64,000 nucleotides of DNA, taken from contig JAFUSN010000003.1 of the NCBI GenBank assembly GCA_017467625.1, positions 248,001 to 312,000 on the forward strand. The letters are read 5' to 3'. Source of the stretch: RGIG1681 sp017467625. GTDB lineage: Bacteria > Bacillota > Clostridia > Christensenellales > UBA1242. Both the position numbers and the translations under genes were made by a program. Of the stretch, positions 1 to 8,562 are shown piece by piece (the first letter of the stretch is position 1; each line of letters opens with the position of its first letter). A model generated the notes under the pieces. It had not been told where the DNA came from. It saw nothing but the letters and a program-made list of their open reading frames with translations, and made no database searches.

Positions 1-512
1 TTATCACACATTGAAATTAAAAAATAATTTTCCAAAACCAATGTTTCATATTTGTGTATTTGATGATTTTCGTCTAAACCAAAACAAGTTAATGTTATTC
101 CATTGATGATAAATGATGTATCTTGTTTAGAAGATATTTCAAATTGCAAATTGACCGTATCACTAAATAATGGCAAATAATTTTTTGTTAAATTAATTTG
201 TTGTGTGCCAGGATTTACGTTGCGTGTGGTTTTATATATTGGCGTATCATCAATAAAAATTTTTATTGAAATAGTTGTATTTTCTGTAAAAAATAAATCT
301 ACAATTCCATTTAGATAAATATTTTGATTTTTAGTGATATTGATTTTAGCTATTGATGTTTGAAAATTTTTTACAATACTTTGCCCATTGAAGTATTTGC
401 TGAATATTGCTGGAAAAATTATATTATTTTGAACTAAATTCTTGTTTGCAACTTGTGATTTATTATCTAAATTTTCAGTAAGCTGAAGGATAGTTTTTAT
501 TGGATTAATCAT
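1..512 (-). CDS. Phage structural protein, unknown (3' end beyond the left edge)
   Basis: The reading frame starts at ATG 510-512 and stays open to the left edge, giving at least 170 residues. Its start overlaps the stop of the upstream gene (ATGA), so it belongs to the same late operon. I do not recognise the family. The N-terminal 40 or so residues look helical and polar, and the rest is an alternating beta-strand pattern (for example around NGIVDLFFTENTTISIKIF), as in a small beta-sandwich tail or appendage protein. From its place after the propeller-like tail gene it could be a tail, fibre or stabilising protein. That is inference from position only. Confidence 0.6.
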   Translation of the reverse strand, partial: MINPIKTILQLTENLDNKSQVANKNLVQNNIIFPAIFSKYFNGQSIVKNFQTSIAKINITKNQNIYLNGIVDLFFTENTTISIKIFIDDTPIYKTTRNVNPGTQQINLTKNYLPLFSDTVNLQFEISSKQDTSFIINGITLTCFGLDENHQIHKYETLVLENYFLISMCD

Positions 513-1888
513 TTTTCACCAATCGTTTTAATATTGAATTCAAGAGATTCTATTTTAAAATAATCTTCCCCTTCAAATTGAAATTGAAAATAATTACCAA
601 CTACACCTAATCCATTCATATTTATTATTCCAGAAATAGAATTATATTCATATTCAGCGATATTTGTAAAAATTTTAAGTTTATATGATCCAGTTCCATT
701 AATATAAATCGATGTAAGCGTTTTATATTTGCATTCATCAAAATAAAGTTTTGCAAACTTAATAAATTTATATTCGGATGTCATAATATTTTTATTTAAA
801 GCTAAAATTTCATTTTTATTATCAGTATCATTAGTTAATAAAACTAATAGATAATAGTTTATTGTTTTAATTAAATAAATTGATTTTAAATTTTTTATAT
901 AATGGATAGTTGTATTATTATTTTGAATATCTAGTTCAATTAGCATTGTTTTATATTCCAACTCGGAAAAATATTCGCAACAAATATAGTAATGATTATT
1001 AAAAACTAAACTTGATAATTTTTCTATTTTTAATTTTTCAAAAACTTCAGAAAACAACTCTTTTATATTATTACCATCAAATATAAATATTCCACCACTT
1101 GTAACAAAAATGATATTATCATCAATAATTTCAATTGAATTTGCAATAATTTGCGAATTTATTTTAAATAGTGAATTTAAATACGTTTCATTTGAATTAT
1201 ATTGAAGTTTTGAAATTGCATATTGTTGAACAACATACAAATTGTTCATATGAGTAATTATTTTTAATATCTTACCATGTGCAGAGTTTAGCGGAATTGA
1301 ATTAATTAAATCAAAATTTGTATCAATATTTTCTAATTCACTTTCTATATAAAACAAGTTAGAATTTGAGTTGTTTACAGTAAAATATAAATTGTTTTTA
1401 AAAAATTCAACACAACCAATCATTGGCATATTTGGGAGGATAATTAAAGGTTCATTTTTTTCTATTAAAACAAATAACGAATCATTATCATAGCAATAAA
1501 ATTTTTCATTGTTGAGAAAAAATTTAGGATTTGTATTAAATTTTATTTCTGTTGATACAAATTTATATGTAGTTAAATTTAGTTCAAATAAAGTAAAGGT
1601 TTCACTCACACCAAAAATTCTTTTTTGAGTTTCACCAGCTATGTCTAAATATTCGTAAAATTGTATGTTTATAAATTTTGAAAGCTCAGAAGCATTTTCC
1701 GTTATAAAGTTTTCATATTCATTAGCTGGTATAATAAATTTAAATAAATTTGAATATCCAATTGTTGGTTGAATATTTCCTAAAGATGTACTTATGTTGT
1801 TTAAGTCTGAAATTAAAAGCAAATCTTTTTGTAGTAATTGTAGAGTGTGTTTAGTATTAAAATTATTAAAAGTATAATTTTTATTCAT
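509..1888 (-). CDS. Phage tail/hub protein, probable beta-propeller (P22 gp10-like position)
   Basis: A 459-residue protein made almost entirely of short beta-strands. Recurring hydrophobic-turn patterns such as NNLYVVQQYAISKL and DNIIFVTSGGIFIFDG look like successive propeller blades. No signal peptide or membrane segment is visible. The start overlaps the stop of the upstream adaptor gene by 4 bases (ATGA) and its own stop overlaps the start of the next gene, so translation is probably coupled. In P22-like short-tailed phages the gene after the head-tail adaptor encodes the propeller-like tail hub gp10 of similar length (about 470 residues). The call rests on synteny and secondary-structure pattern, not on a recognised motif. 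Confidence 0.5.
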   Translation of the reverse strand: MNKNYTFNNFNTKHTLQLLQKDLLLISDLNNISTSLGNIQPTIGYSNLFKFIIPANEYENFITENASELSKFINIQFYEYLDIAGETQKRIFGVSETFTLFELNLTTYKFVSTEIKFNTNPKFFLNNEKFYCYDNDSLFVLIEKNEPLIILPNMPMIGCVEFFKNNLYFTVNNSNSNLFYIESELENIDTNFDLINSIPLNSAHGKILKIITHMNNLYVVQQYAISKLQYNSNETYLNSLFKINSQIIANSIEIIDDNIIFVTSGGIFIFDGNNIKELFSEVFEKLKIEKLSSLVFNNHYYICCEYFSELEYKTMLIELDIQNNNTTIHYIKNLKSIYLIKTINYYLLVLLTNDTDNKNEILALNKNIMTSEYKFIKFAKLYFDECKYKTLTSIYINGTGSYKLKIFTNIAEYEYNSISGIINMNGLGVVGNYFQFQFEGEDYFKIESLEFNIKTIGEK

Positions 1889-2460
1889 CTTATAAATGTT
1901 GACTTTAAAAGTCTTTCCTTTTTGGTTTTATATTTAAAAATTTCATATAAAAATTTATTTTTCCAAAACTCACTTGCTTCAAATTCGTTTTTTGATGCAA
2001 AAAACTCACTTACAACGCCATAAGCAATAATTTTTTTGCTGATGTTTTTAGGTAGTAGCATATCATCACTGATATCTTTTATTACTTTTGGAATATATTT
2101 ATATGTAACCAAATATTCCCTATATGGTGCTTCAACAATAATATAGTTTGGCGTTAGATCAAAATTTACTTTTTTATTTAGTGGGTTTTTTACATCAAGA
2201 ATTTTAATTGCTCTATTTACTAATGTATAATATGGAATTTGAGAATCAATGTTTGATGTTATCAATTCAGTTGTAATAAAATCAAAATAATGCTCTGCAG
2301 TTGCTTCCATTGTAAAATTATAAAAACTAATTAGTCTCAATAAATCATTTCTAATTTGGGTATCTTCAATATCAATAAGATGATTGTAATTTTCGACAGC
2401 ATCAAGTAAATCGCTTCGATTTAATATTAAAATGCATCTTTTTAAAAAGTTTTTAAACAT
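1885..2460 (-). CDS. Head-tail adaptor/connector protein
   Basis: A mainly helical protein of 191 residues from ATG 2458-2460. An upstream in-frame TTG at 2470-2472 would add four residues but has no better ribosome binding site. The C-terminal half shows the pattern common to phage head-completion adaptors: a strand with LVTYKYIPK, an acidic stretch, LLPKNISKKIIAYGVVSEFF, then EFEASEFWKNKF and a basic tail. That layout (vtYkY.P, lP..is.kiiayGvvaEf, f.eA..W..kf) is typical of connector proteins that dock under the portal. Its place two genes after the capsid protein and directly before the propeller-like tail gene matches P22 gp4. The family assignment is by pattern and context. Confidence 0.6.
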   Translation of the reverse strand: MFKNFLKRCILILNRSDLLDAVENYNHLIDIEDTQIRNDLLRLISFYNFTMEATAEHYFDFITTELITSNIDSQIPYYTLVNRAIKILDVKNPLNKKVNFDLTPNYIIVEAPYREYLVTYKYIPKVIKDISDDMLLPKNISKKIIAYGVVSEFFASKNEFEASEFWKNKFLYEIFKYKTKKERLLKSTFIR

Positions 2461-2483
2461 AGTATTATCCAAGATAAATAAAA

Positions 2484-2825
2484 CTAAATCCGTGAAGATG
2501 TCTTGTATAAATCATTTAGTTTATCTTTAATAGATAAAGTATTATTTTTAATATTTTTTTCAATAACTAAATTATTGATATTTTCTATTTCGTCAAAAAT
2601 TTTAGTGGAATGTTCCACCCTTGTTTTTTGGAGAATATTAATTAAATTAACTTTAAAATTGCTAAAAGTATAACAAATTTCATTGTTATTTGCAGAATTT
2701 AATATCATGAATAATTTTTTCTTATAATTAAATACTAGCTTATAATTTTTATCAATTAAAGTTATTAAATTATAATAATTAAATTGATCATTATACTCGA
2801 CAAATTCATTCGAATTTAGTTTCAT
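2484..2825 (-). CDS. Hypothetical phage protein
   Basis: A 113-residue protein of unknown family, rich in Asn, Lys and Ile. An AAGGA ribosome binding site precedes ATG 2823-2825. The N-terminal half looks like beta-strands (YYNLITLIDKNYKLVFNY) and the C-terminal third like a basic amphipathic helix. It lies 11 bases after the capsid gene and 23 bases before the adaptor ATG, so it is part of the head operon. Head-completion, decoration or capsid-stabilising roles are possible by position, but nothing in the sequence decides between them. Confidence 0.6.
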   Translation of the reverse strand: MKLNSNEFVEYNDQFNYYNLITLIDKNYKLVFNYKKKLFMILNSANNNEICYTFSNFKVNLINILQKTRVEHSTKIFDEIENINNLVIEKNIKNNTLSIKDKLNDLYKTSSRI

Positions 2826-2836
2826 TTATTTTTTCC

Positions 2837-4024
2837 TTAAGATTCTTTTATGCCTGTAATTTTTGCTTGACCACTTGGTTTGTTGCAAATTAAATCAGCA
2901 TATTTTACAAGTGTGGCTTGATATGTTGGTTTTCCTGGGGTTTGCCTAATTACTCTTCCGTCTTCACCCTCAAGCCATTTCCAATCACAAAGTTGGTGTA
3001 AATTAAATTCAGATGTATTTAATAAATACATTGTGTTGGCAGGAACAAATTTATCAGAAACAACAGGAATGCCGTTGTAAGAAATCGCTTTAAAACCACC
3101 TTCCAAATTTAAAATATCAATGTTGCTTCTGTATGATGCAAGATATGATTGATAATTTCTTTTAACTCCTGCTGAACATACAATAAAGTCAACTTTACTG
3201 TCTGCATTTTCATCAAGTTCATCAATAGCTTTTTGCATGGCTACTTCTGTTATATCTGCATTTGTTCCACCTGTTGAAATATCTTTCATATATGGAACCA
3301 TCCAACTGTATGTTGATCTGTCAAGTCCATAGAGACTTCCAGTTGTTTGGAAAATTGCACCAAGTCCTGTAATTTCATTGTTATATGATCCTTGAACACA
3401 GAGTTTATAACCTGTTTGATAAGCATTTGCAGTGAATGAAGCGGATGTGAAATATACTTTTTTATTGATTCTATCAATTGATTTGATTCTAAGTGACGAT
3501 GCACCGGTTGCTACCACTCCTGAGGTGGAAACAATATCAACAACCATTCCTTCAATTAAATTTTTAACTGAATCAACAGTTACATTGTTTGTTCCATTTG
3601 CTGAAATTGATGCCAAAAAACCTGTTCCATCACCATATAACATTCTTCCAAAGTTAAATGTGCTTGCTTTAACAAGTCCGTCCATTTCTGCATTCAAAAG
3701 GTTAACAAATGCACCGGCAGAATTTTCTGAAGCACGAATTGCTTTGTCACTAATTTCAAGTTTTCCATAAAGGTTTTTAAGTGTTAAGACAAATTGAGCA
3801 TAGTTATTGCTTGCTGATTCAGGAAGTTCGCCGTCTTCTGTTCCCGCTCCAATTCCTCCATTAATTCCATATGGAGCAAATTTTCTAATTTCCTTTCCCC
3901 AAACATCAGCTGTTGTTTGATTGATTCTTGCAAGTAATGGATTGATGTTTGTGTTTAATTGATTTGCGACAACGCCAAGATACACTTCTTTTAATGCGCT
4001 GTCGGCTGTTTGTAAAGTTACCAT
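2837..4024 (-). CDS. Major capsid protein (HK97 fold)
   Basis: A 395-residue protein with AGGAGA before ATG 4022-4024. Its composition stands out from its neighbours: richer in Ala, Gly, Val and Thr and poor in Asn-Lys runs, as expected for an abundant shell protein. The N-terminal helix (residues about 1-35) is followed by a Gly-rich loop (about 50-65, GINGGIGAGTEDGE), a beta-hinge-type stretch ending near EISDKAIRASE, an inserted beta domain (about 140-215) and a long P-domain-like helix near residue 255 (EVAMQKAIDELDENA). It closes with the YNGIPVVSDKFVP ... MYLLNTSEF pattern often seen near the end of HK97-fold capsid proteins. It lies directly after the scaffold and portal genes. The call is firm for role; the exact family is not resolved. 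Confidence 0.85.
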   Translation of the reverse strand: MVTLQTADSALKEVYLGVVANQLNTNINPLLARINQTTADVWGKEIRKFAPYGINGGIGAGTEDGELPESASNNYAQFVLTLKNLYGKLEISDKAIRASENSAGAFVNLLNAEMDGLVKASTFNFGRMLYGDGTGFLASISANGTNNVTVDSVKNLIEGMVVDIVSTSGVVATGASSLRIKSIDRINKKVYFTSASFTANAYQTGYKLCVQGSYNNEITGLGAIFQTTGSLYGLDRSTYSWMVPYMKDISTGGTNADITEVAMQKAIDELDENADSKVDFIVCSAGVKRNYQSYLASYRSNIDILNLEGGFKAISYNGIPVVSDKFVPANTMYLLNTSEFNLHQLCDWKWLEGEDGRVIRQTPGKPTYQATLVKYADLICNKPSGQAKITGIKES

Positions 4025-4032
4025 AAAATCTC

Positions 4033-4614
4033 CTATTTAAGCATTTTTGAAAATATTTCCCCTGCCTCTTTAATCGTTTTTGGTTTTTCAGATTCAACAA
4101 TATAAACATTAGTTGAATTTCCTGAAATTAATTTTGGCGTTTGAGGAATATTGTTGATTTTTGATAAATATTCAGCAATAATTTTTGTTTTTAGAGCTTC
4201 ATTGTTGCTTAAGTATTCATCAATAAATTTTGAATCATTTAAAATATTTGCAGACCTTTCATTTGCTTGATTAATTACAGCTAATCCAATGTCAAACTTA
4301 TTTGGTAAATTTTGAAAAAGTTCATTATTTACAATTTGTAATATTTCTTCTTTCTTATCTTCTGAGTTTGTTCGTTTTAAAAAATCATCAATATTTTCTT
4401 CTTTATTAAAAAGTGCATTTTCATTAAATTCTTTTTCAATTTCAGCCAATTTTTGACTTTTTCTAGTAAATTCTGCTTCTAAATTTGTGTAAGCATCTAA
4501 AAGGTTTTTTACATTTTTAAACTTTCCAAATGTAGAGCCATTATTGCTTTCTAATTCATTTTGTGCACTGTTTTGATTAGAAATATTTTCTGGTTGTTCT
4601 ACTAATTCTTCCAT
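4033..4614 (-). CDS. Capsid scaffold protein
   Basis: A 193-residue, highly charged protein (Glu, Lys, Asn) with no globular hydrophobic pattern. Residues about 30-75 form a probable coiled coil (LLDAYTNLEAEFTRKSQKLA), with further amphipathic helices to residue 155. The last 20 residues are again helical and basic, as in scaffolds that bind the coat protein with a C-terminal helix. A TAGGAG ribosome binding site precedes ATG 4612-4614. It is one base from the portal gene and 8 bases from the capsid gene, the standard portal-scaffold-coat order. Family known from composition and context; no catalytic or protease motif is seen, so capsid maturation does not appear to use a fused protease. Confidence 0.75.
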   Translation of the reverse strand: MEELVEQPENISNQNSAQNELESNNGSTFGKFKNVKNLLDAYTNLEAEFTRKSQKLAEIEKEFNENALFNKEENIDDFLKRTNSEDKKEEILQIVNNELFQNLPNKFDIGLAVINQANERSANILNDSKFIDEYLSNNEALKTKIIAEYLSKINNIPQTPKLISGNSTNVYIVESEKPKTIKEAGEIFSKMLK

Positions 4615-4615
4615 A

Positions 4616-6484
4616 TTATTCTCCTAAAAATTTTTTATGTTCATTGATATGTTGTAAGAGTTTTTTCTCAAAATTCGTATCAAAGTCCTCATCTTTTAAT
4701 GTAATTAAAAATTTAATATGTTCATTAATGTGAATTTTGTGATCATCAATTTCAAGTGGTGAATTTAGTTTAATTAGTTTTAAATTTTCTTTCTGGGCTC
4801 TTTCTTTTTGACATTCATCAATGCTTTTTTCAGTTACCCAATCTTTAAATCCGAAAAGATCTAAAAGTTTTGATTTGTTAGTTTCTAAAATTTTTCCATT
4901 TGAATCATTAAACAATCCTTTTTCAAGAAGTTTAATGGCGAGTTCCTCTTTTGTGGATGCATCATCAAGTAGTTCATTTTTAGTTTCAAAAATCACATCG
5001 TCACTTGTTATGTTACTATTGTTCCAATAATATATTTTTATTTTTCCATTTTTATCAGTAATAGAATCAAGACGGTTTTGTGTTGTGAACTGTTTATAAA
5101 GCTTAATTAAGAAAACGCCCACTTTTTTAATTGAATCGCGAATATATTCCGCAGTTAGTGATAAACGAGATTCGTCTTGTTTAATTAGCATAGATAGAGC
5201 CGAACCGCTATTTATTCCAGATGGAATGCTTGAATTTGTTGTTACATCGCTTATGCAGCTTAGATTGTTTATTTCATTCAAAAGATTTTTTTCTTCATCT
5301 TCGAGTTCATTTGGAACAGTTCCTGGTTGAATGAATTCAGGTGGATGTGATCCGTTTCTATAAATCAAAATTTTGCCAGGAGCTAGACCCTCATCTTCTA
5401 AATTATTGACATCTACTGAACCATCTTCAACACTTAAAACACCACTTGCAAGTCTTGCAATAAATTCATGTTTTTTATTTTTTATCGCATTGTATGTTCG
5501 TTGCAATGGAATACATCTTTCAATAACACTGATACCCCAAAAACATGAAAGTTGTTTTGTTGAAACTTGCTTAACAAAAGGATATGAATATGAATTGTTT
5601 TTTCCAATTTTATATGGCAAATCACCATCATATAACAGGATATTTTTTGCAGTTATTGTTAATCTTCCATTTGGTCTTTTCTGTGTTGGTTTTTCATATT
5701 TTTCAACAACTAAAATATGATTGTGTTTTGGTGAGTGAATTAATTTTGAAATATTACTTCTCCCAGAAAAACCAGAAATTAATGTATTGGTTGCAATTTC
5801 AAATGTATCAACATCTTCTCCAGTTAACTTAACTCCCCAAGTTTCGTTAACAATATCAACGGGATATGCCCTTGCTTCAATTATTGATGCGCAGTCATCA
5901 ATTTCAATAGAACTATTTGAATCTGGATATATTTCAAATGGTGAGCATACAGAAATTACAGCATCTCCAGATTTTATGTAATTATTTGAATTTTGATCAT
6001 TTGCGATTATTGGGCCAATTTCATTATCCCATGAGACCTTATAAAAACTTGTTCCAGTAATTTCACTCCATGCTGTGGCTGATGAAATTAATGTATCAAA
6101 ATTATTGCTATCTAAGGCATAATTTAAAATTGATTTTGTTAGTTCTGCAGCTGCAACATCATTTTCAGATGAACTTGATGGCCTAACTGTTAAATTGGGC
6201 TTAATTTTTGATAGTTTTGCAAGTCTAGTTTCAATGACTGGTGCAATGTGATTAAAAACTTCTCGGTTTTCCCAATAATAATTTTTTTCAATATCTAAAA
6301 TTTCTCCCGTTGAAGAAATATAGCTAAACTGATTACCAATATAGTAATTCATATTTAAGCCCCATGTTAGCTCATAAACTCTTCTTTCTTCTTGTCTTCT
6401 TTTTAAGTCTTCATTAATTGCACTGACAATAACTTCGTCTTCCTCTTTAGAATAAAAAAATTTTTGATTACTCTTTTGTTTCAT
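4616..6484 (-). CDS. Portal protein (P22-like/long portal)
   Basis: A 622-residue protein that forms the ring through which DNA is packaged. The N-terminal part has basic helices (KRRQEERRVYELTWGLNMNY) and an early ETRLAKLSKIKPNLTVRP segment typical of portals. A central wing with mixed alpha/beta follows (about 130-300), then the stem/clip region with LQRTYNAIKNKKHEFIARLA near residue 330 and NEINNLSCISDVTTNS near 400. The SALSMLIKQDESRLSLTAEYIRD stretch (about 425-450) matches the conserved long helix of P22-type portals. The length, above that of most lambda or HK97 portals, also fits the P22 type. The start overlaps the end of the small Cys-motif gene by 17 bases; AAAGGAA lies about 11 bases upstream of ATG 6482-6484. 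Confidence 0.8.
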   Translation of the reverse strand: MKQKSNQKFFYSKEEDEVIVSAINEDLKRRQEERRVYELTWGLNMNYYIGNQFSYISSTGEILDIEKNYYWENREVFNHIAPVIETRLAKLSKIKPNLTVRPSSSSENDVAAAELTKSILNYALDSNNFDTLISSATAWSEITGTSFYKVSWDNEIGPIIANDQNSNNYIKSGDAVISVCSPFEIYPDSNSSIEIDDCASIIEARAYPVDIVNETWGVKLTGEDVDTFEIATNTLISGFSGRSNISKLIHSPKHNHILVVEKYEKPTQKRPNGRLTITAKNILLYDGDLPYKIGKNNSYSYPFVKQVSTKQLSCFWGISVIERCIPLQRTYNAIKNKKHEFIARLASGVLSVEDGSVDVNNLEDEGLAPGKILIYRNGSHPPEFIQPGTVPNELEDEEKNLLNEINNLSCISDVTTNSSIPSGINSGSALSMLIKQDESRLSLTAEYIRDSIKKVGVFLIKLYKQFTTQNRLDSITDKNGKIKIYYWNNSNITSDDVIFETKNELLDDASTKEELAIKLLEKGLFNDSNGKILETNKSKLLDLFGFKDWVTEKSIDECQKERAQKENLKLIKLNSPLEIDDHKIHINEHIKFLITLKDEDFDTNFEKKLLQHINEHKKFLGE

Positions 6485-6647
6485 TTTTATAACTATTCCT
6501 TTTAAATAAACTTGTTAATTCTTTAAAACAATTTTCACATAGATATATGTTTCCTTTGTAACTATTTGTAACTAATTCATATGTGCATGTTTGGTTGCAT
6601 AAAACAGTGTCACATTTTGCAAATGAATTAATTTTATTAAGAATCAT
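6468..6647 (-). CDS. Small phage protein with paired CxxC-type motifs (59 aa)
   Basis: A short gene: ATG 6645-6647, stop TAA 6468-6470. It has a strong ribosome binding site (GAGGAG, 7 bases before the ATG), overlaps the end of the small-terminase-like gene by 11 bases and the start of the portal gene by 17 bases, so it is translationally embedded in the operon. The protein has Cys at residues 12, 17, 21, 37 and 40. The spacing CNQTC, then 15 residues, then CENC resembles a zinc ribbon or treble-clef knuckle with one Cys to spare. The rest is polar with a basic C-terminus. Small Cys-rich proteins between terminase and portal genes are common in phages of Gram-positive hosts. Function unknown. 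Confidence 0.75.
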   Translation of the reverse strand: MILNKINSFAKCDTVLCNQTCTYELVTNSYKGNIYLCENCFKELTSLFKRNSYKNETKE

Positions 6648-7068
6648 TTTTAATCTCCTCTAATAATTTGCTTTTTAGTTCAATAAGTTCATTGTTGCTA
6701 AGTTGTTTTATCTCATCACCTTCTACCTCCTTCGCAAAAATTTCAAGAAGAGTTTTAATAGCGAGCATGTCAGGCGGAATATAATGCGTGGTAATTTTTT
6801 TCTTAGATAAAGTAAGCGAGCTAGAGATTTCATTTCTTGTTTTTTCTGTTTCATTTTCTATTTTAATTTTATCACATAAACCCATAGAATTTTGAGCACT
6901 CGTGCCATCAAAATCAAAAAATGACATGTTTTTAATGTTTTTAAAGTCATTTTTTGCGTTTTTATTAAAATTTTCATATTCAAGCTGTTCTTCAGTATAT
7001 GAAAATCCTTTTGCACGTTTTATTAAGAGTTCTATTAAGTCTTTATTAGTAAATTTTTTGTTTTTCAT
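6637..7068 (-). CDS. Small-terminase-like phage packaging protein
   Basis: A 143-residue protein. The N-terminal part has LIELLIKRAKGFSYTEEQLE and the C-terminal part has KKITTHYIPPDMLAIKTLLE followed by a Leu/Lys/Glu helix. This pairing, a RAkGfsY.Ee element with a later strand and (I/V)PPD..A...LL motif, is characteristic of a family of small-terminase-type proteins in phages, here without an N-terminal helix-turn-helix. The start overlaps the terminase large subunit gene by 23 bases, so the two are probably translated together. Unusually, it follows rather than precedes the large subunit. If another gene supplies the small subunit (the 203-residue regulator upstream is the alternative), this one may be an accessory factor. 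Confidence 0.5.
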   Translation of the reverse strand: MKNKKFTNKDLIELLIKRAKGFSYTEEQLEYENFNKNAKNDFKNIKNMSFFDFDGTSAQNSMGLCDKIKIENETEKTRNEISSSLTLSKKKITTHYIPPDMLAIKTLLEIFAKEVEGDEIKQLSNNELIELKSKLLEEIKNDS

Positions 7069-8488
7069 TTCGTTTTAGTGACCTTACTAATTTTTCTTTA
7101 TCACGTTGAATTTCAGTTAAATATCTTTTTTCTAAATTCTGCGCTGGCAGATTCATGATGTAGTAGCGAAGTTCGTCAAGAGAGTGGTCATCAATTTTGA
7201 TTGGATTGTCACCGCCACCCCATCTATATGTTTTAAATTCACGAATTAAATTTTTACATGATGAAAAAATAAACAATTTTGTTTTGCCGTCAATGCTTTT
7301 TAAAAATGTCTTAACTTTTGATATTCCAGCAAGTAAATTTTTATTTACATTTGTATTACATAAAATTCCATTTTCATAAAATAATTCTGCAACGCTTTTT
7401 GGGCTGGATAATGTTTTTTGATTTGCTGCTGAATCAATTAAGCATTCAATCATGCCGTTTCTAGCTTTTTTCCATGAAAGTGATGCTGAAATTTCCTTTA
7501 TCCTATTTGAATGATATTCAATGGTTTGATTTGATTCGTAATGTTCTGCAATTACATATACATTATTATCATAATCTTTTGCGTACCAATGGCATGAAAG
7601 CGGGTTTGATAGTCCTGGGTCAATCGAAATAATATCTTGCCAATCTGCTGGAATTTCAAATGGTTCAATAACATGTGTTTCAATTTCAAATTCTGAATAA
7701 ACCAAACCACAGTCTTTTAAGTAAAATTTACCATCTTTTCTTGTTGCTAGTTCATCAGCTGAAAGTGATGCGGATAGTCTTTTTATTTCAGCTTTGTTTA
7801 AATACGGATTATCTTCCCAAGACATAAACTGAAAATATACTTCAGGATCATTATTTTTATTTAGGTAAATTTCATTATAAATGAATGACAAACCTTTAAG
7901 AGGTGTCATTGTTCCAAAAATTTCACCACTTCTATCCATGATGCGCATTTTGCATTCATTATAAATATCTTCAGGTGGTTCTTCATCAAACCAGACAAAA
8001 TCCAGACTTGCTCCTTGAAATTTTTCCCTGCCTTCCTCACATGACTTAAACCAAATTTTACTTATATTTCCGAATGAGTTTATTACACTAATAGATTCAA
8101 TTACTCCAAATTCAGGTGCTTCACGTTTTCCGGATATCATCGTTATGTTTTTAATTGTATTTTTAGGTAGATATTTTAAAATCTTGGCTTGTGCAACTTC
8201 TTTTTGAACTCTTGTGGATAAACTTACAACCCAACATTCAGTTTGAGGCTTGTTTTTTCTAAAGGGGTGGATTCCAAGTGAAAGCCAAATTGTTTCAACT
8301 GCCCCGCATTCGGTTTTTCCGGTTCTATTTCCACCAAACACCCACCTATTTCTTTTTTGTGATTGATGAAACATAAGTTGCTTTTGATGAATAATTTTCC
8401 CTGTGTTGTATCTTGAAAGGTTTAATAAATTTCTAACGTTAATTTCTTTTTGAATTTTTAATAATTTAATTATTTTTATTTTATCCAT
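7046..8488 (-). CDS. Terminase large subunit
   Basis: A 480-residue ATP-driven DNA packaging motor and headful/cos nuclease. The ATPase domain has a Walker A at about residues 52-60 (GGNRTGKTE), a Walker B ending in acidic residues at about 164-171 (FVWFDEEP) and a coupling motif MTP near 194. The C-terminal RNase H-like nuclease has its acidic residues in SIDPGLSNP (about 290), LIDSAANQK (about 355) and DDHSLDELRYY (about 445). Length and motif order are complete, so the gene looks intact. ATG 8486-8488 has no clear Shine-Dalgarno sequence. It is the first gene after a leftward promoter at 8511-8540, which may make it the head of the structural transcript. Confidence 0.92.
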   Translation of the reverse strand: MDKIKIIKLLKIQKEINVRNLLNLSRYNTGKIIHQKQLMFHQSQKRNRWVFGGNRTGKTECGAVETIWLSLGIHPFRKNKPQTECWVVSLSTRVQKEVAQAKILKYLPKNTIKNITMISGKREAPEFGVIESISVINSFGNISKIWFKSCEEGREKFQGASLDFVWFDEEPPEDIYNECKMRIMDRSGEIFGTMTPLKGLSFIYNEIYLNKNNDPEVYFQFMSWEDNPYLNKAEIKRLSASLSADELATRKDGKFYLKDCGLVYSEFEIETHVIEPFEIPADWQDIISIDPGLSNPLSCHWYAKDYDNNVYVIAEHYESNQTIEYHSNRIKEISASLSWKKARNGMIECLIDSAANQKTLSSPKSVAELFYENGILCNTNVNKNLLAGISKVKTFLKSIDGKTKLFIFSSCKNLIREFKTYRWGGGDNPIKIDDHSLDELRYYIMNLPAQNLEKRYLTEIQRDKEKLVRSLKRNEKQKIY

Positions 8489-8510
8489 AAATATATAAAA
8501 AAGATTTATT

Positions 8511-8540
8511 ATTATACAAAAATCGCATTTTACATTACAA
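8511..8540 (-). promoter_or_regulatory. Predicted leftward promoter for the packaging/head operon
   Basis: On the minus strand a TTGTAA -35 box (8535-8540) is followed after 18 bases by a perfect TATAAT (8511-8516), 22 bases before the terminase ATG. It interleaves with the rightward promoter of the divergent surface-protein gene, so the two probably compete or are regulated together. Consensus match only; no operator recognised. Confidence 0.45.
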
Positions 8541-8556
8541 TTTTATAAAATATAAT
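8529..8556 (+). promoter_or_regulatory. Predicted rightward promoter with -10 six bases before the ATG (leaderless)
   Basis: TTTACA (8529-8534), 16-base spacer, TATAAT (8551-8556), then CCAAGT and ATG at 8563. Transcription would begin at or next to the A of the start codon, and no Shine-Dalgarno sequence is present. The same layout recurs at 39860 and 43461. Confidence 0.6.
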
Positions 8557-8562
8557 CCAAGT

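Noticed and set aside
3432..3770. Open frame of 112 codons on the plus strand inside the capsid gene
   Set aside because: It is antisense to an intact capsid gene, has no ribosome site, and its translation is the low-complexity mirror of the capsid codons. The same holds for the many short frames opposite or inside the portal and both giant genes.
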